Positions 9,053 through 21,100 are shown, counted from the stretch's first letter. The stretch: DNA of 64,000 bases from Bryoerythrophyllum caledonicum (GCA_963971425.1 OZ020517.1:3908501-3972500), one strand, 5' to 3'. Translations and numbers: made by a program. The notes: generated from the letters alone by a model not told the origin.

Positions 9053-11030
9053 CACCAAAGTGTCCTAAGTGTTCGTGTATTTCCGTACCAACGAAGACCT
9101 TTGATCTAGACTCGGAACTATGCGCCTAGTTCCATCCGAACAAGCCCGAAATAGAAGGCCGTTCTCGCAACGAAACCTTGTTGTTCGTTGCCCGACTTGA
9201 TCACATTCCATAGCAGAAAGAGCTAGGGAAGTGTCCCCGTGTTGTAGCTTGTGCAAGACGGGAACATCTTCCCACACATCACTAACAACTTGGGCCCTAT
9301 CCGGTTCCTCATCCACTGCTAGATTAGGCAACGTTGATGCGGAGCTAGACATCTACGTGAGTTTAGCTGTTGCATGCCACCCCGGGATTGACTCCTTGTT
9401 ACAATCCCCATGCCACGTGGCACCAGCCAAATACTCCTCCAAAAGACTTGGTTTGCGAGATAGACCATTTGCACCCTTGTTCGTGATGCCTGCTCGATAT
9501 ACGAGTGCAAAGTCATACTCCTGAAGCAAGAATTTAAGCCCACTTGGCAAGCTCGCCAATAAGCTTGTCAGACTCCATGAGTCACTTCAAAGGCTGATGA
9601 TCGATCATCAACATAAAACGTTGCCCATACAAAAAGGGCCTAAAATGGGCTATGGCCCAAACCGCAGCCAAGGCCTCCTCCTCATAGGACGAATAGTTGG
9701 ACTCCGCTTTGTTGTTGCTCCGAAAAGCAAACGCCACAACGTACTCCCATCTCTCATTATCCTTATGAGTTAACACAGCCCAAAATCCCACAGCACTTTA
9801 GTGTGTGTGCAACTGAAAGGATCATGTAGCATCCGGACGTCGCAGCACAGGCCTTGAACAGAGCTTCAGCTTCAAAGTAGCAAACGTGTGTTGTTGCTCC
9901 CGTCCCCAAGTCCATGGCTGATTCTTCTTCATGAGAATAGTCAACGGCTTAGCAATCAAGCTAAAGTTTTTGACAAACCGGCGATAGTAATTCACCAAGC
10001 CAAGAAAAGCTCAAAGCCGTGATACGTCGGTTAGAGCAGGAGTCTTCTGCAACGCATCTACCTTGGCCAGCTATATGCCAAGACCCCCTGGAACAATCAC
10101 ATATCCCAAATATAGCAATTGGTCATCAAAGAACTTGCATTTGCTATGGTGCAAGAGCAATCTTTAGTGTCGTAACCTCTTGAACACTATGTGAAGATGC
10201 CTCACATGCTCTTGTGGCTACTATCAAAAATGATAACACCATCAATGTAACATTGGGCAAACGGTAATTTGGTCAACACCGAGTCCATCATCCTTTGAAA
10301 TTGAGCTGGTGCGTTCTTGAAGCCGAATGGGAGAAACTTCCAATGGTAGAGTTGATTTCTCCCATCTTGATTAATTCCCTAGAATGCAGTCTTTACATGG
10401 TCATCCACCATCAATGGTAATTGGCCGTAACCAAACCGCAAATCTAGAGTACTAAATACTCTAGCGTGGCCCACCACATCAAACAAGTCCTTTGGCGTGG
10501 GCATGGAACACCGATTTAACTTGGTCTTGCAATGACCGACCTACAATTCTGACACAACTGCTTCTTTGTCCTGTTGCCAAAGATATCCTTCTTCAATGGC
10601 ATAATTGTGGCGCAAGCGTACTCGCTGTTAGAAAGCTCAATCAAGTTGCTGGCCAACAACTCCTAACAACGAGTATGAATTCTAGTTTGTACGGTTGTTG
10701 GAACATTGGGTGGTTGTCCACCAAGTGAATGTGAATGGGCTTGCCTCTACAGCCCTCGAAATCATGGAGACTAAAGGAAAATTAACTATGATACGAACAT
10801 ATGAACGCTTGTATCCTTTGTGCCTCAACACCGCTAAGATGTGACCCAAAATCCAAAGGTCAGTCATCAAACTCCGTGGTCTCGTTCTCCACCGTAGAAA
10901 ATTCACCGTGTACCACCACGGCCGGTTATTGCTACTTAGTAGCAAAGAGGGCATTCATGCCCCCTGACTCCTCACTCACAGGATCTACCAAAAATCGCGT
11001 GTCTATATCATAAAACCAGGAAAATATATA
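9053..11030 (-). pseudogene. Ty3/gypsy polyprotein remnant (RT, RNase H, integrase zinc finger)
   Basis: Read 5' to 3' on the minus strand, fragments of a gypsy pol follow each other in the correct order with many frameshifts and stops. RT blocks lie about 10260-10700 (KFLPFGFKNAPAQFQRMMD and YIDGVIIFDS, a worn YxDD box). An RNase H-like segment follows at 9582-9791 (GFWAVLTHKD, SNYSSYEEEALAAVWA, YGQRFMLMIDHQPLK). Then comes DFALVYRAGITNKGANGLSRKP at 9400-9540, and finally the region before the HHCC finger (ENGLLFRACSDGTRRIVPS then LGHFGV), ending at ~9055. The integrase core is missing: the copy stops abruptly against the duplicated promoter block. No LTRs were found. It is non-functional. 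Confidence 0.88.
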
Positions 11031-11893
11031 TTGAGCATCGTCTCAACCAAAGTCCCTGGCCAAGGGTGCAAAGACACGCTAAGCACAAAGCTCCTTAGGT
11101 GCATGTCTCTTCAAACAAAAAAGCAGCTTCGCTTCCTCGATATCTCTGAGATGTCGCACCTCTGCCCCCTGACCATCAGAGTCTGCCTCCATCACGCGTG
11201 GATGGTCATGCAAACGGCGATGAACGACGAAACAAAGGCTACAAACCCAACAAGAGTGTTGAGGTCAATTGCTTGATCCAACAAATAGCAATGTTGGCCT
11301 TGAGTGAGATCAGGTGTGGCAATGGTGCCTATCAAAAAGTCCATAGCCCGCTCCCTCTCATGGACAGAAGACTCCTCGTAAGTTTGGGAAGTAGGATCCC
11401 AAACCATGATCAGACCGCACGTCCTAAAGGCAAAAGACCCCGGGTAGGCTGTTGGCAGGAAGAAGGAATTTAGATCACCTCGGAATACTTCTGTTGAGTT
11501 TTGGTTTTGTGCTAATGATATTGGCCAGTGCGTGAAAGGCTCAAAGAAACCATTTGTGGTAGATTGGCCATCAGTTCCAATGACGTGGCCACTAAAGCTT
11601 GGCATTAATTTGACAATGCAAGAGGTTTTGTTGTTGAAAGAAGGAGGTTTTCAGATAGAGCAACGTGGAGCTCTATTACCTCGAAGACAATTCCAGGTGT
11701 CTTTGAACATGCATGTTCCACGGTCCCACTTCTCCATTCTAGATAATCTGGATTCGTACCATACCTTCCGCAACGGCTATCACATTTGCAGAACTGTGGA
11801 TGCGTCATCGATTGAGCACCAAAACAAGTGGTCAAGCGCCGCGCTTACGAATAATTATTATGTTTCCAATCTCTATGTCATACGGTATCCTAG
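11031..11893. other. Transposon-derived DNA, no clear gene
   Basis: An open frame of 137 codons on the minus strand (11192-11605) and one of 151 on the plus strand (11532-11987) overlap and neither shows a domain I know. The minus frame could be gag-related given the gypsy pol downstream; the plus side leads into the SWIM remnant. Neither is supported enough to call as a gene. Confidence 0.4.
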
Positions 11894-12211
11894 ATGGAAT
11901 GTGTTATCATTCTTGACACAGGGAAGGAGGAGCCTTTTTGCATCACCTTCATGGACCTCCCGGGATGTTCATGCCTTGATTTTTTGAAGATGCAGTCAGA
12001 GGCGTCGGGGACGAAGGGGCAATGGAAATTCTGTAAGCATGTGTATTACGTCTTATGTTACTTATGTAAGATGGACTACAAGAACTTATTCATGCATGCC
12101 CCAAGTTACAGCTATAACAAAGTTATGCGCATATTAGAGGTTGCTAATATTGCGGAGCAAACACGAGAAAGGCAAGAAAGTCTTATTCTTCATCACTATT
12201 TCTATTTCTAG
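11894..12211 (+). pseudogene. SWIM zinc-finger protein fragment (Mutator/FAR1-like or host SWIM family)
   Basis: A 105-codon frame contains CSCLDFLKMQSEASGTKG followed by QWKFCKHVYYVL, fitting the SWIM signature CxCx(n)CxH (C-S-C ... C-K-H). It continues with a helical stretch typical of the region after SWIM in plant SWIM-domain and MULE/FAR1 proteins. Upstream exons or the transposase core are not recognisable, and the reading frame before the first Met is closed, so this is best read as a gene or transposon fragment. It ends at a TAG at 12209-12211. Confidence 0.6.
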
Positions 12212-12398
12212 ACAACTCGTATTCAAACATGTTGAATCGGCATAGCATCTCGTGGTGTGGCTAGTAGTCATTGTATCAGAGTTTTTCTCATTGTTATTTT
12301 TTCTATATTTTATTCCCAGTATTTTTTTTCTATTCTGCGGTGCATGAGGGCTACACGTATTACTTATATGTCAGCAACAACATATACATGCACTCATT

Positions 12399-13008
12399 GT
12401 GAAAAGACATAATAGAGCAGTTTGGAAAATTAGAAAACTACTAGTATCATCTAACAAATCCAGATGCTTTATCCTAATAAATACGAGTATCTTCAACAAT
12501 AGCTCACCTGAGAACATTGTACCGCCTTGGCTTCTACCTTACACATGTGGCACACACAAATGCCAATGTAACGCCCGATTGAAACCAAATATACTATGTG
12601 TTTGGGGTCTACCATACAACAATTCCCCACCTACAGAATGCGATTCCTACCTTACCATACAATACATAGAATTCACATATTATAATGATAGATTCTCACC
12701 TAACACAATCACACAATAGATAAATAAATACCAACCACTTCTTGACAAAATTAGCGCTCAAGGTTGGAAAGTAGACCTTCTAATAGTACTCACAGTTGGG
12801 GCCCGAGTCTGAACACATATCACCTCTATGAAAGCAATTGAAAACACATTTTAAATCCCAACCGCCTCCATCGGAAACACCTCCGAAAACATTAACACCG
12901 TAGCTATCCAACATGCCATGTCCATCCTCCTCCACAAACAAAGACTGGAAAACAACCAATCTATATCCAACCGACATGATCTCCATATTAAATCTTTAAT
13001 TTCAAAAT
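12399..13008 (+). pseudogene. LINE endonuclease domain, broken copy
   Basis: Same domain as 3134-3724, about two thirds alike by eye, with KPD changed to KPN, an in-frame TAG at 12717-12719 and further stops near 12811 and 12852. Not functional. Confidence 0.75.
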
Positions 13009-13262
13009 AGACCTTAACGGATGAATCTCTCTCCTCCAACACATTAAAATCCCCCACTTTACCCCCTTTCTTTTCTACAAAACTACTAAACATTGCTCTA
13101 TGAGCTCCTTCTCTTCTTTAGTGTTTACCCTTGAAAGAGGAAGTAGTCCTATGCTACTAATCCTTTGTTCGGTGGACATTCGGATTAGTGGTGGAACAAA
13201 TAGACACTCTATTCATGCCGGCCTCTCCCGAGAGACTAGAGTTCCTCTTCTTCTTCTGAAAC
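12399..13262 (+). mobile_element. LINE 3' end, copy 2 (degenerate)
   Basis: Begins at the same KRHN point as copy 1. The endonuclease frame (12399-12719) keeps CGTHKCQCNARLKPNILCVWG and YIEFTYYNDRF, but the KPD triad is KPN here, so the catalytic Asp is lost. After the TAG at 12717 the same frame continues with INKYQPLLDKI and later NTVAIQHAMSILLHK to about 13008. The family tail with stem-loop lies at 13120-13262. It is a dead copy. Confidence 0.78.
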
Positions 13263-14866
13263 TCTCCAGGGATTCACGATTTAAGGAAGAGACAATAATC
13301 AATAGAGGACCAAAAATTGTGGGATCTATCGAATTTCTACACTACATGTATCAAATTTCGAGACCAATGTCTACACTACCAAATTTCTACACATTCAAAT
13401 TGACTCGGAGACGAGTTTGAGGTAGACAGGTATAGAGCGGGTATGGTTCGTCTTTAGTCCGGTCAAAGTTGGGGTAGTATACAGGTACAATACGGATATT
13501 AGCAAGTGGCAGGTCATCCACACTTAGACATCCATGCGAGGCCTTCGTGATTCGGAAATCTAGGCGTAGCGTTGGTTAGAGGGGATGATACTCAAGATTT
13601 CCAGAACGTCGTGGATCTTTTGTTATTTTTTATTCATAGCAATGTATTGACCCTTTAAGGATGAACAACCATTTTTGGGTCGTTTTGGCATGATAGTCTT
13701 GATAGCAACTGCTATAGGCCACCTTCATGAAATACTTAAACTTTGAAAAAGAAGTGAAGAAAGATGGACATCTATTGAGACAATTCCGACAAAAATCGGT
13801 GCAAGCGTAGGCGAGCAACAATGGTATATGTGAATGGGGGTTGTGATGAATTGTACCATATGCATATATGTTATTCTGCATGATCTAGAACACTTGTAGA
13901 TTCTTTCACACTAAAAAAGCTCATCGGCCTTAAAAGGTTATGATAGCCTAGCCCATCTTTGCCAACCTTCTATTAGTGCCTTCCATATCCGCCCCATCTC
14001 CGCCAACCTTCTATCAGTGCCTTCCATATCCGCCACATCTCCACCCATTCACTCTTTGTCAGCTCCAAATAACGCTTACTATTGGTCAAGACCCCTTACT
14101 TTTGGTTGACGCTAATGGGGAGTAACTAGTGGATGAAATAGACTAAACATCGCTAACAACTTTGAAAATTCATAACAAATTCACATCTCATCAAAAAAAT
14201 ATGAAATCACTTGGGCTGAGATTGTTATTCATTTGACTATCATTGAAAAATAAATGTATTATTATTTGGATTCTCTTTATATGCACATTGCTTAATCTAT
14301 TGGTCATGAAGGGATAAACCTTGGAGTTTTTTTTAAAGCCCTTCTTAAAGTGGAAAGAGATGAGAAATGCAAGGCATGATTATAAAAACCAAAAGAAAGA
14401 GAGTATGAGAAACTTCATGCTCCATTTTTTGTACCAATGAAAGGCATGGCAACCAATGCTCTTGGATCCTACCCAATGCAAGCTAGAACTTCCCTTTAAT
14501 ATCCTAAGTTATCAAAAAGTTAACCATTAGTTCCCCCATACCTTTTCCAAACCAAGTCACCTTGTCCATGTAGGCCTAGTTATTAATGCAAGGGTGAGTG
14601 CCTTTCACTTTTAGAAAAACTCTATTATCACTTAAAATTGATTTTGTTATTATGCATCCCCTCCAAATATGCACATGGCTTAACCTGTTGGTTTTACTTT
14701 AGCACATGTGATCTGAGTAATGGATTGTAATATATTTTTTTGAATAATGATTACATACACCATAAATCTGCCACAATAAGTGTACTCACTAGAATGAATA
14801 AAGGTTGAGAAATTTTGTAATGACATTTTTGAGCCCTTTATTCAATTTTCTGTGAAAAAGATTTCC
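13263..14866. other. AT-rich dispersed repeats, no gene
   Basis: Contains an exact-length 41-bp direct duplication (13961-14001 and 14002-14042, GCCAACCTTCTATTAGTGCC with two differences) and the repeat family shared with 6960-7215. The open frame at 13630-13881 (-) has no supporting feature. Confidence 0.5.
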
Positions 14867-14870
14867 TTAA

Positions 14871-16021
14871 CCCCTAAATGATAAAAGGCCCAAGGTGGGC
14901 TTTTGCAAGCCTTGGGCGCGTTCCCACGGTTGCAATTTATATTTACAATTACCAAAGTTTTGTACAGAGATGCAAGAAGACAAGAGGTACATGGGAACGG
15001 GTTCTTGGAAAAAAGTTATGCCATCTTGAAGAAAAACTTCTGAAGTGCAGGCGCATTAGCCAACTCAAATTTTTTTTGCTATGACACTCTTTTAAATTTC
15101 TGAAGGACCATATGGTCCTTGGGAGGACAATTTTGATTTTGGGCAGGTTCCTAAAATAAAATAAAAAATCTTTTATTTTTGAAATTTTCATACTAGATTG
15201 TCCCTAAGAAGAGCTTCGTGGAGGTATTTTTATTATTCCTTTTGGATTCATGGTTTGAAAGTTAGTACCACTCAAAGTTAGAAATGGGAACTCCGGGCAT
15301 CTCCAAAATTTTGCTAGAAGTCTCTATTGACATTGAGATTTTTCATACATGTAGAGAATATATCCTTCTTTGAAAATGTCAAAAAAACATCCTTGTCTAT
15401 ATTGTGAAAAAACTTTTTAACTCAAGTCAAATTTTAATACATATGTCCGGCAAGGAAGGAAAAAAATTCATCTTTTCTACATAAAACCTAGAGATCTTTA
15501 CATTTTTCACTTTTTATTTTTTCAACAACAATATGTGGTGAGAACCTTCTTATTGACCGTTTGGATTATCATTCTAAAACATATTAAGTTCACATTAAAA
15601 CAAAATGTGAATTGACAAGTTTTGAACCTCCACTCCTTGCACGCTTGTTTTGAATATGCTATACCCCTTCTTAACCTCTAAAATTTGGTGCATAGGGAAC
15701 TAACATCATGCTTAAACATATTGGTAAAAGATTTAGACCTCGTATTGTGCAAAAATTTGATACCAAGTGAAATCGAAGTCTGTTGATCCACTCAACGCAG
15801 GAAAGAAAATGAGCCGTTTTCTCTACTTCAAACACTATAATCTTTCAATCTATGCGGTCAAAATTTATAAAATTTTGTGAGCATGATGTTCAATAAATCT
15901 TATTGGAGATCCTATGGTTAGAACAAGAAAAAAAATGTTTTTGTTTCCTACCGAACTCATTGCACTAGGATCAGTGGTTTTGAAGTGTTTTTAATGTGTA
16001 ATTGTCAACGAAATTTAGGGG
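14871..16021 (+). mobile_element. TTAA-flanked TIR element, full-length non-autonomous copy (1,151 bp)
   Basis: TTAA at 14867-14870, then CCCCTAAATG at the left end; AATTTAGGGG then TTAA (16022-16025) at the right end. Interior sequence recurs as reverse complement at 4179-4993, 47090-47470, 52990-53690 and 54878-55809, and in the same orientation at 51180-52110. There is no transposase. TTAA target duplication plus CCC/GGG ends is the piggyBac pattern; a different superfamily whose TIR merely starts with TTAA is the alternative. Confidence 0.72.
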
Positions 16022-16025
16022 TTAA

Positions 16026-17127
16026 GACTTGCATCTCATCCATGTGATAGGATTGAAAACGGCCATTTCACAAGCAAATCAGCCAGTTCTTTCAAGGATA
16101 TCCTGATGCTACATCGACTGATTATGAGAGCCTGTGATGAGTGGCTGTAAGACAATTCTGTTTGAGTTCCGGACCACCTCAGAAAGAGCCTCCCCCAGTC
16201 CCCTGTACTGTAGCACATGCTGTGTACTTATATGCGGGTGCTTTTGGAGGTGCCAGTGATATGGAATCCTTTGCCCATTCCAACCAACTCTCAACATGTT
16301 CCCCCATTGTGGCCCATGATTCATGTCCACACGTCCCGCCCACCTTCATCATGCAAATTCTACTTGCTCATTGTATATCATGGGAACAGGAGATGAAGCT
16401 AAAGTCGTACAGCAGACACTTTTCACGAAGGTTTGAAGTTTGAACCCTCCAAATCAACAAAATCTTCTACTAGAATATATGATATTCTTAGAACAACAAC
16501 AGCACAGACTCCTACAGATGCACGTGTGGCATCAAAGGATTGCAGTGAAAATTTCTCACTGCTGGTCTACTGGGCTGGGTGAACCCTGTTGTACCTGAAA
16601 AGTGTATTGTATCACGGCCATGTGCTGCGGATTCTCTTTTCCATGAACCATCCATTCTTCTAACCATTTCAGTGGCCCATCAAAACAAAAAGCAGTACCG
16701 TACACATCAGTCAAGTACCAGTCCCTCCCCAAATTCCTTATTTTTCCAAATCACAGTGGTTCGAACCGAATGGATATCACCTATGCAAATCTCTTGAAGT
16801 TTCTTAAATCTTTGGACATTCTCCATGGTGAAGTAATTGATTAAGAAAGTGATCAACGCGTTGGGAATGTATGCTGGGCAACATGACTTGAAAAAGGACC
16901 TTGTTATTTCAAGGTGACGGATGCCTCCGGAGGGTGGGCCTCATTTCTTCGACTTTTTTAAAATAATAAACTTCGGAGATTCAGAGGTTTCTTTTATAGA
17001 ATTTCTTTGGCCGAATTTGGAGCCTACGGCCCTAAATCATCCTTCAAGGGTCCCCCTTCAACACAAAATAGAGGCCTGGTTTTGTCCACACCTCCTTTCC
17101 TATGCCATCTTGAATTAGTGACAACCA
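16026..17127. other. Intergenic, no gene recognised
   Basis: Open frames at 16141-16443 and 16579-16797 (+) have no recognisable domains or splice structure. Composition is moderate and the sequence is not visibly repeated elsewhere in the window. Confidence 0.4.
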
Positions 17128-17482
17128 GGCACCACGGCCTTGGTGTAGTGATTTGGGTCATGGCACACCGGTGAGGTGGTTGTGAGTTCAAATCCTATTG
17201 CCGGCGTGGTGCGTACCACCATAGTCCACCCAATTATGGTGGGGGGTCTCATGGCCTCGTTGTATGGGGACCTACAAAGCCCTTGGGGGAGATGACATGT
17301 CGGTTGTCTCTAAGGCAATTAGTATAGGGAAGCACTCAGTGTAGAAAAGTGTTTACCCTCGAGAGGAGGGAGTAGTTCTATTACACTAGCCTATGTCCGG
17401 TGGCCATCTGCATAATGAAAAAGAATGAACAAACACTGTATTCATGTCGGTCTCCGAAGGAGACCAGAGTTCTTCTTTTTCT
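17128..17482 (+). mobile_element. tRNA-type SINE with LINE-like 3' tail
   Basis: The head carries pol III internal promoter motifs: a box A-like TGGTGTAGTGATTTGG (17141-17156) and a box B-like GAGTTCAAATCC (17184-17195), about 40 bp apart. A non-tRNA body follows (17214-17345, CACCCAATTATGGTGGGG and CATGTCGGTTGTCTC). The 3' part from 17345 is the tail found in the LINE copies: CCTCGAGAG, GGAGTAGTTC, a hairpin GGTCTCCGAAGGAGACC and TTC-rich end. The body also appears in the palindrome arms near 58805-58935 and 61105-61240. Confidence 0.78.
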
Positions 17483-17837
17483 TAGAGACAACCTTTGAAA
17501 AATGAATTAGTCATGTAGAATCACCCAACCTATCAAAACTTTATTCCCTCATCACATTCCACACAAAATCCCAGTTTGCCAGGGAATGTTCCTCCTGCAA
17601 AAGGCGCCCCAGCCGCAATGTACCGCCCGCGTACATTGCCCCTACCACATCCGCACCCACCTCCCATTGGTCGAATCATCGGCGCTGCCGCCCAAATATA
17701 GAATCCCACCCAAGTCCACGTAGGTAGGGGCAATTCCACGTCGGATGCTCCTGCCCCATCGCTTCCAGTCCACGTCGGATGCTGCCGCGACCCTTCCCGT
17801 CCACGTCGGACGCGGCCGCATCTCCGCCTATCAATGC
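17483..17837 (+). promoter_or_regulatory. KUP upstream region with repeated CCACGTCGGA motif
   Basis: GC-rich DNA holding three direct copies of a TCCACGTCGGATGC-type motif at about 17734-17749, 17768-17783 and 17800-17815. Each contains ACGT, a bZIP-type core. Position 0.35-0.4 kb 5' of the KUP start makes a regulatory role possible but unproven. No TATA box was assigned. Confidence 0.35.
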
Positions 17838-17841
17838 TTAA

Positions 17842-18059
17842 CCCTTAAACGCCAGAAGGTGCCCACTGTATTCTACACCTTTAACGTCGTATTTGAACAC
17901 GATACGATTAAAATATTGGAATGACCTCCAAATGAAAGATGTTAGCTGAAGAATCTACAACCTGGAGGTGCAATTCTTGCTAAACTTCAATACATTTTAT
18001 GTATTCCTTCAGTGTAAAATACGTGCCTGTATATTCGGTTCCCGACTGACGTTTAAGGG
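17842..18059. mobile_element. 218-bp MITE flanked by TTAA, in the KUP promoter
   Basis: TTAA (17838-17841) then CCCTTAAACGCCAG; the right end is CTGACGTTTAAGGG followed by TTAA (18060-18063). Termini are 13/14 matching inverted repeats. The inside shows no coding sequence and does not resemble the 1.1-kb element, so only the ends are shared. It lies 98 bp before the KUP ATG. Confidence 0.75.
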
Positions 18060-18105
18060 TTAAAGCTCGCAACGACACCAGCTTCGTGAGCGCACTCTAG
18101 TGTAC

Positions 18106-18132
18106 TCGTCGTCGTCGTCGTCGTCGTCGTCG
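18106..18132 (+). repeat. (TCG)9 microsatellite in the KUP 5' leader
   Basis: Nine perfect TCG units, 24 bp upstream of the ATG at 18157, probably transcribed in the 5' UTR. Confidence 0.9.
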
Positions 18133-18156
18133 GGAGCGGAAGATCATCACTGAATT

Positions 18157-21100
18157 ATGTCGACGACGACCGTGTCGGAAGACGCAGCTGCAACGGAAGA
18201 TGGCAGAACTGGCGCTGGCGGCAACGCGGGCCGCCTCTGGGACATGGATCAGCGCCTCGACCAGCCGCTCGGCGTGGAAGCGGACCGCGTCAGGTCCATG
18301 TTCCACAACCAGGTACGGATTCTCCGCATTGCCGTCGGTTCGAGGATTTGGTGCGGGCGTTGTTGATGGATTCAACTAGGTGTTGTTTTACGGGAGTAGT
18401 CAATTATTTCCTCTAGAGAATTTCGTGTTTCTGTTGCATTTGTCTGTCTGTCTGTCGGTTGCGTTTTTCTAGCTCGGGCGTGAGGACGGTTGCTCTATCT
18501 TCAGACGAGAGTTCCATTTTCGAACTTCGGTACCGAGAAAACCTGGACTGTGGACATAGTTTGTGACGACGTTAAGAATCTGGTGGTACTCGGAGCTTTT
18601 AGGGAGTAGGAATTCGCTAGGATTTTTTGGTTTTCTAGTGGATGATTGCATTTGTCGGTGAGAGTGTGGGGGAGCGAGACAGCTGAGAGTTCTAGTCTAG
18701 TAACATTAGTGGCATGGTATCTAGAATGTCCAAAGCATCCCCCACCGTTACGAATCTGGTGTTCTTCTGTGGAGGGTGATTCTTGTGAGATATTTTGGAG
18801 AAGTTGTTGACCGGGTCAGGTGGGGACTATTTTTAGGAGGGAATTAGCGATGCATCATCGCATTGTCGGTATATGCGGACTGGAGTGTCTGTTTGTACCG
18901 CACGGTTCATGTACTTAAGGTTATCTTAGGGTATGTACGATAGTTCATGGATGTGCTGGGTGAGAGAGTTGACTTGTCTTTGAGAAGGGTTTTAGGTTCG
19001 CGCTGGTTATATGCCTATGAAGGCTTAATCAAGAAATTTCGAACCCTGGCAGACAATAATTTTCATAGCTTTTACAGTTTTGTTTAGATGCTAGAGCCCA
19101 TGAAATGATGAGATTCATGACAGCTTCTTCCTTCTCAAAGGTGACGAAAACTACTTCTAACTTGAGTTTAAAGGTCACCAAGCTCTTCCACACGTAGTAA
19201 GGATTCTAGCTTGAGAGGTCTACCACATCCGGTAATGAACAAATACTAGTGTTATAAACCAAAAGACCGGTATCTTATTGTGAATCCTGTTATATCAGCA
19301 GGCCTTATGTAAGAGGCTCAATAAAGTTTGGTTGGTGTTGTATGCAGGCTGTTACGCTCGGCGTGTCGCTCCGCCTGGCGTTTCAGAGCCTGGGCGTGGT
19401 CTACGGCGACCTGGGCACATCGCCGCTGTACGTGTTCAAGAGCACATTCGCCAACGTGGGAGTGCAGAACAACGAGGATATCATTGGAGCTCTGTCTCTC
19501 ATCCTCTACACCCTCACTGCCATCCCCCTCATCAAATACATCTTCATAGTCCTCCGAGCCAACGACAACGGCGAAGGTAACACAAAAATAACATATTATT
19601 TGTAAAGTTTGAATAAGATACCACCTCTAAATAGTTCCCTATTTATTCAAAGTGAGCTAAAAGGAGAGAAAGGTAGCTACTATTCATGATCGCTCTCATG
19701 CAAATTGTTCTTTCTTCACTCTGAAAGGCGGCTAGAACTACTTTATCTTGAGTTCGTCTACTGATCTAACATCTATCTAGAGGGAGGAAAGAGTAGTCTG
19801 AAGAGGAGGTGGCTTTACAAATTATTCTGTCTGGGTAAAATGCATGGGGTAGTACTGAGATGGAGTGTGTTGTTTTTCTGCTGGATTTGCAGGGGGGTCA
19901 TTTGCTCTGTACTCTTTGCTTTGCAGATATTGTAACATAAGTGCGCTGCCGAATCAGCACCCCTCGGATGTGGAGCTGTCGACGTACTTGGTGGACCACG
20001 ATGCTAAAGAGAAAACCTACTTCCAGAGGAAGCTGGAGGGCAGCAACGTGCTGCAGAAAGTGCTGCTGGTGATTGTGGTGTTCGGGACGTGCATGGTTAT
20101 CGGTGATGGTGTTTTAACTCCGGCAATCTCAGGTAAACCATCTCCCTGATGAGTTTTAAGAAGGTACCTCCTCTGTTGATATGTTAGAGTGGTGATGGTA
20201 TTGTTTTTTCCATTCACTAACGAGAGCCACCTTCCGTTGAGATTGCGTCTGTGTCCAGAAAACTTTGATGACACCATGCCTGATCATGTGTGAAGTGGTG
20301 TGAGTCTCTCTGCATCAATATGCTTGGAGGGAGATCCTTAAACCACAAGGTTGAGTCTCATGCTGATGATTCTCCATCTTTTGCTGCTCTGCATGCAGTC
20401 CTGTCTGCCGTGGTTGGAATCAAAGCTGTGTCAGCCACGTTCGATAACAGTAAGTCCCTTTCCTTCAACTTCCAAACTTAATTCTGACAAGTTATTGATG
20501 GAATGAAGCATTTCTGTTGTAACAAAAGCCATGCAAGATTCCATACAATACACATTTAGATGAATATGATAATAACAAACAGGGTTGTCAATGTAGGTCT
20601 CTATTTTTCAATAGACATTTTCTTAGTATATTTCACAACCCTGACATAAGATACCATTTTATTTTTCTCTTCCTAATCTACCTTTTTTATTAATGTATTT
20701 TTGCAGCTTTGGTGCTAGTGTTATCGTTGATTATTCTGGTGAGTCTCTTCAGCCTGCAGCAATTCGGCACCCGCAAAATCTCGTTTCTGTTCGCGCCCAT
20801 CTTCTTGACGTGGTTCTTATCCAACGCGCTCATCGGTTGCTTCAACCTCGTCAAATGGGACACGTCAGTTCTCCAGGCGTTCAACCCTGCTCACATGGTG
20901 TATTTCTTTCAACGAAACGGAAGGACGGGGTGGGAGCATCTCGGAGGCGTTGTGCTGTGTATGACAGGTATGGAAAATCATGAGACTTTAAACCCTGAAC
21001 CCTTAGCCCTAAACTCTAAACCCTTAGCATCTCGAGTTGTTTCTAGGATTCTATTTGTAAGAAGAAATGATTTTGATGTAGTCGGGAGTTTGTTAATCTA

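Noticed and set aside
9053..11030. Intact LTR retrotransposon
   Set aside because: Many frameshifts and stops, no integrase core and no LTR pair could be found.
17128..17215. Functional tRNA gene
   Set aside because: Box A- and B-like motifs are present but no acceptor-stem or anticodon-arm cloverleaf can be drawn, and the sequence continues into a SINE body and LINE-type tail.
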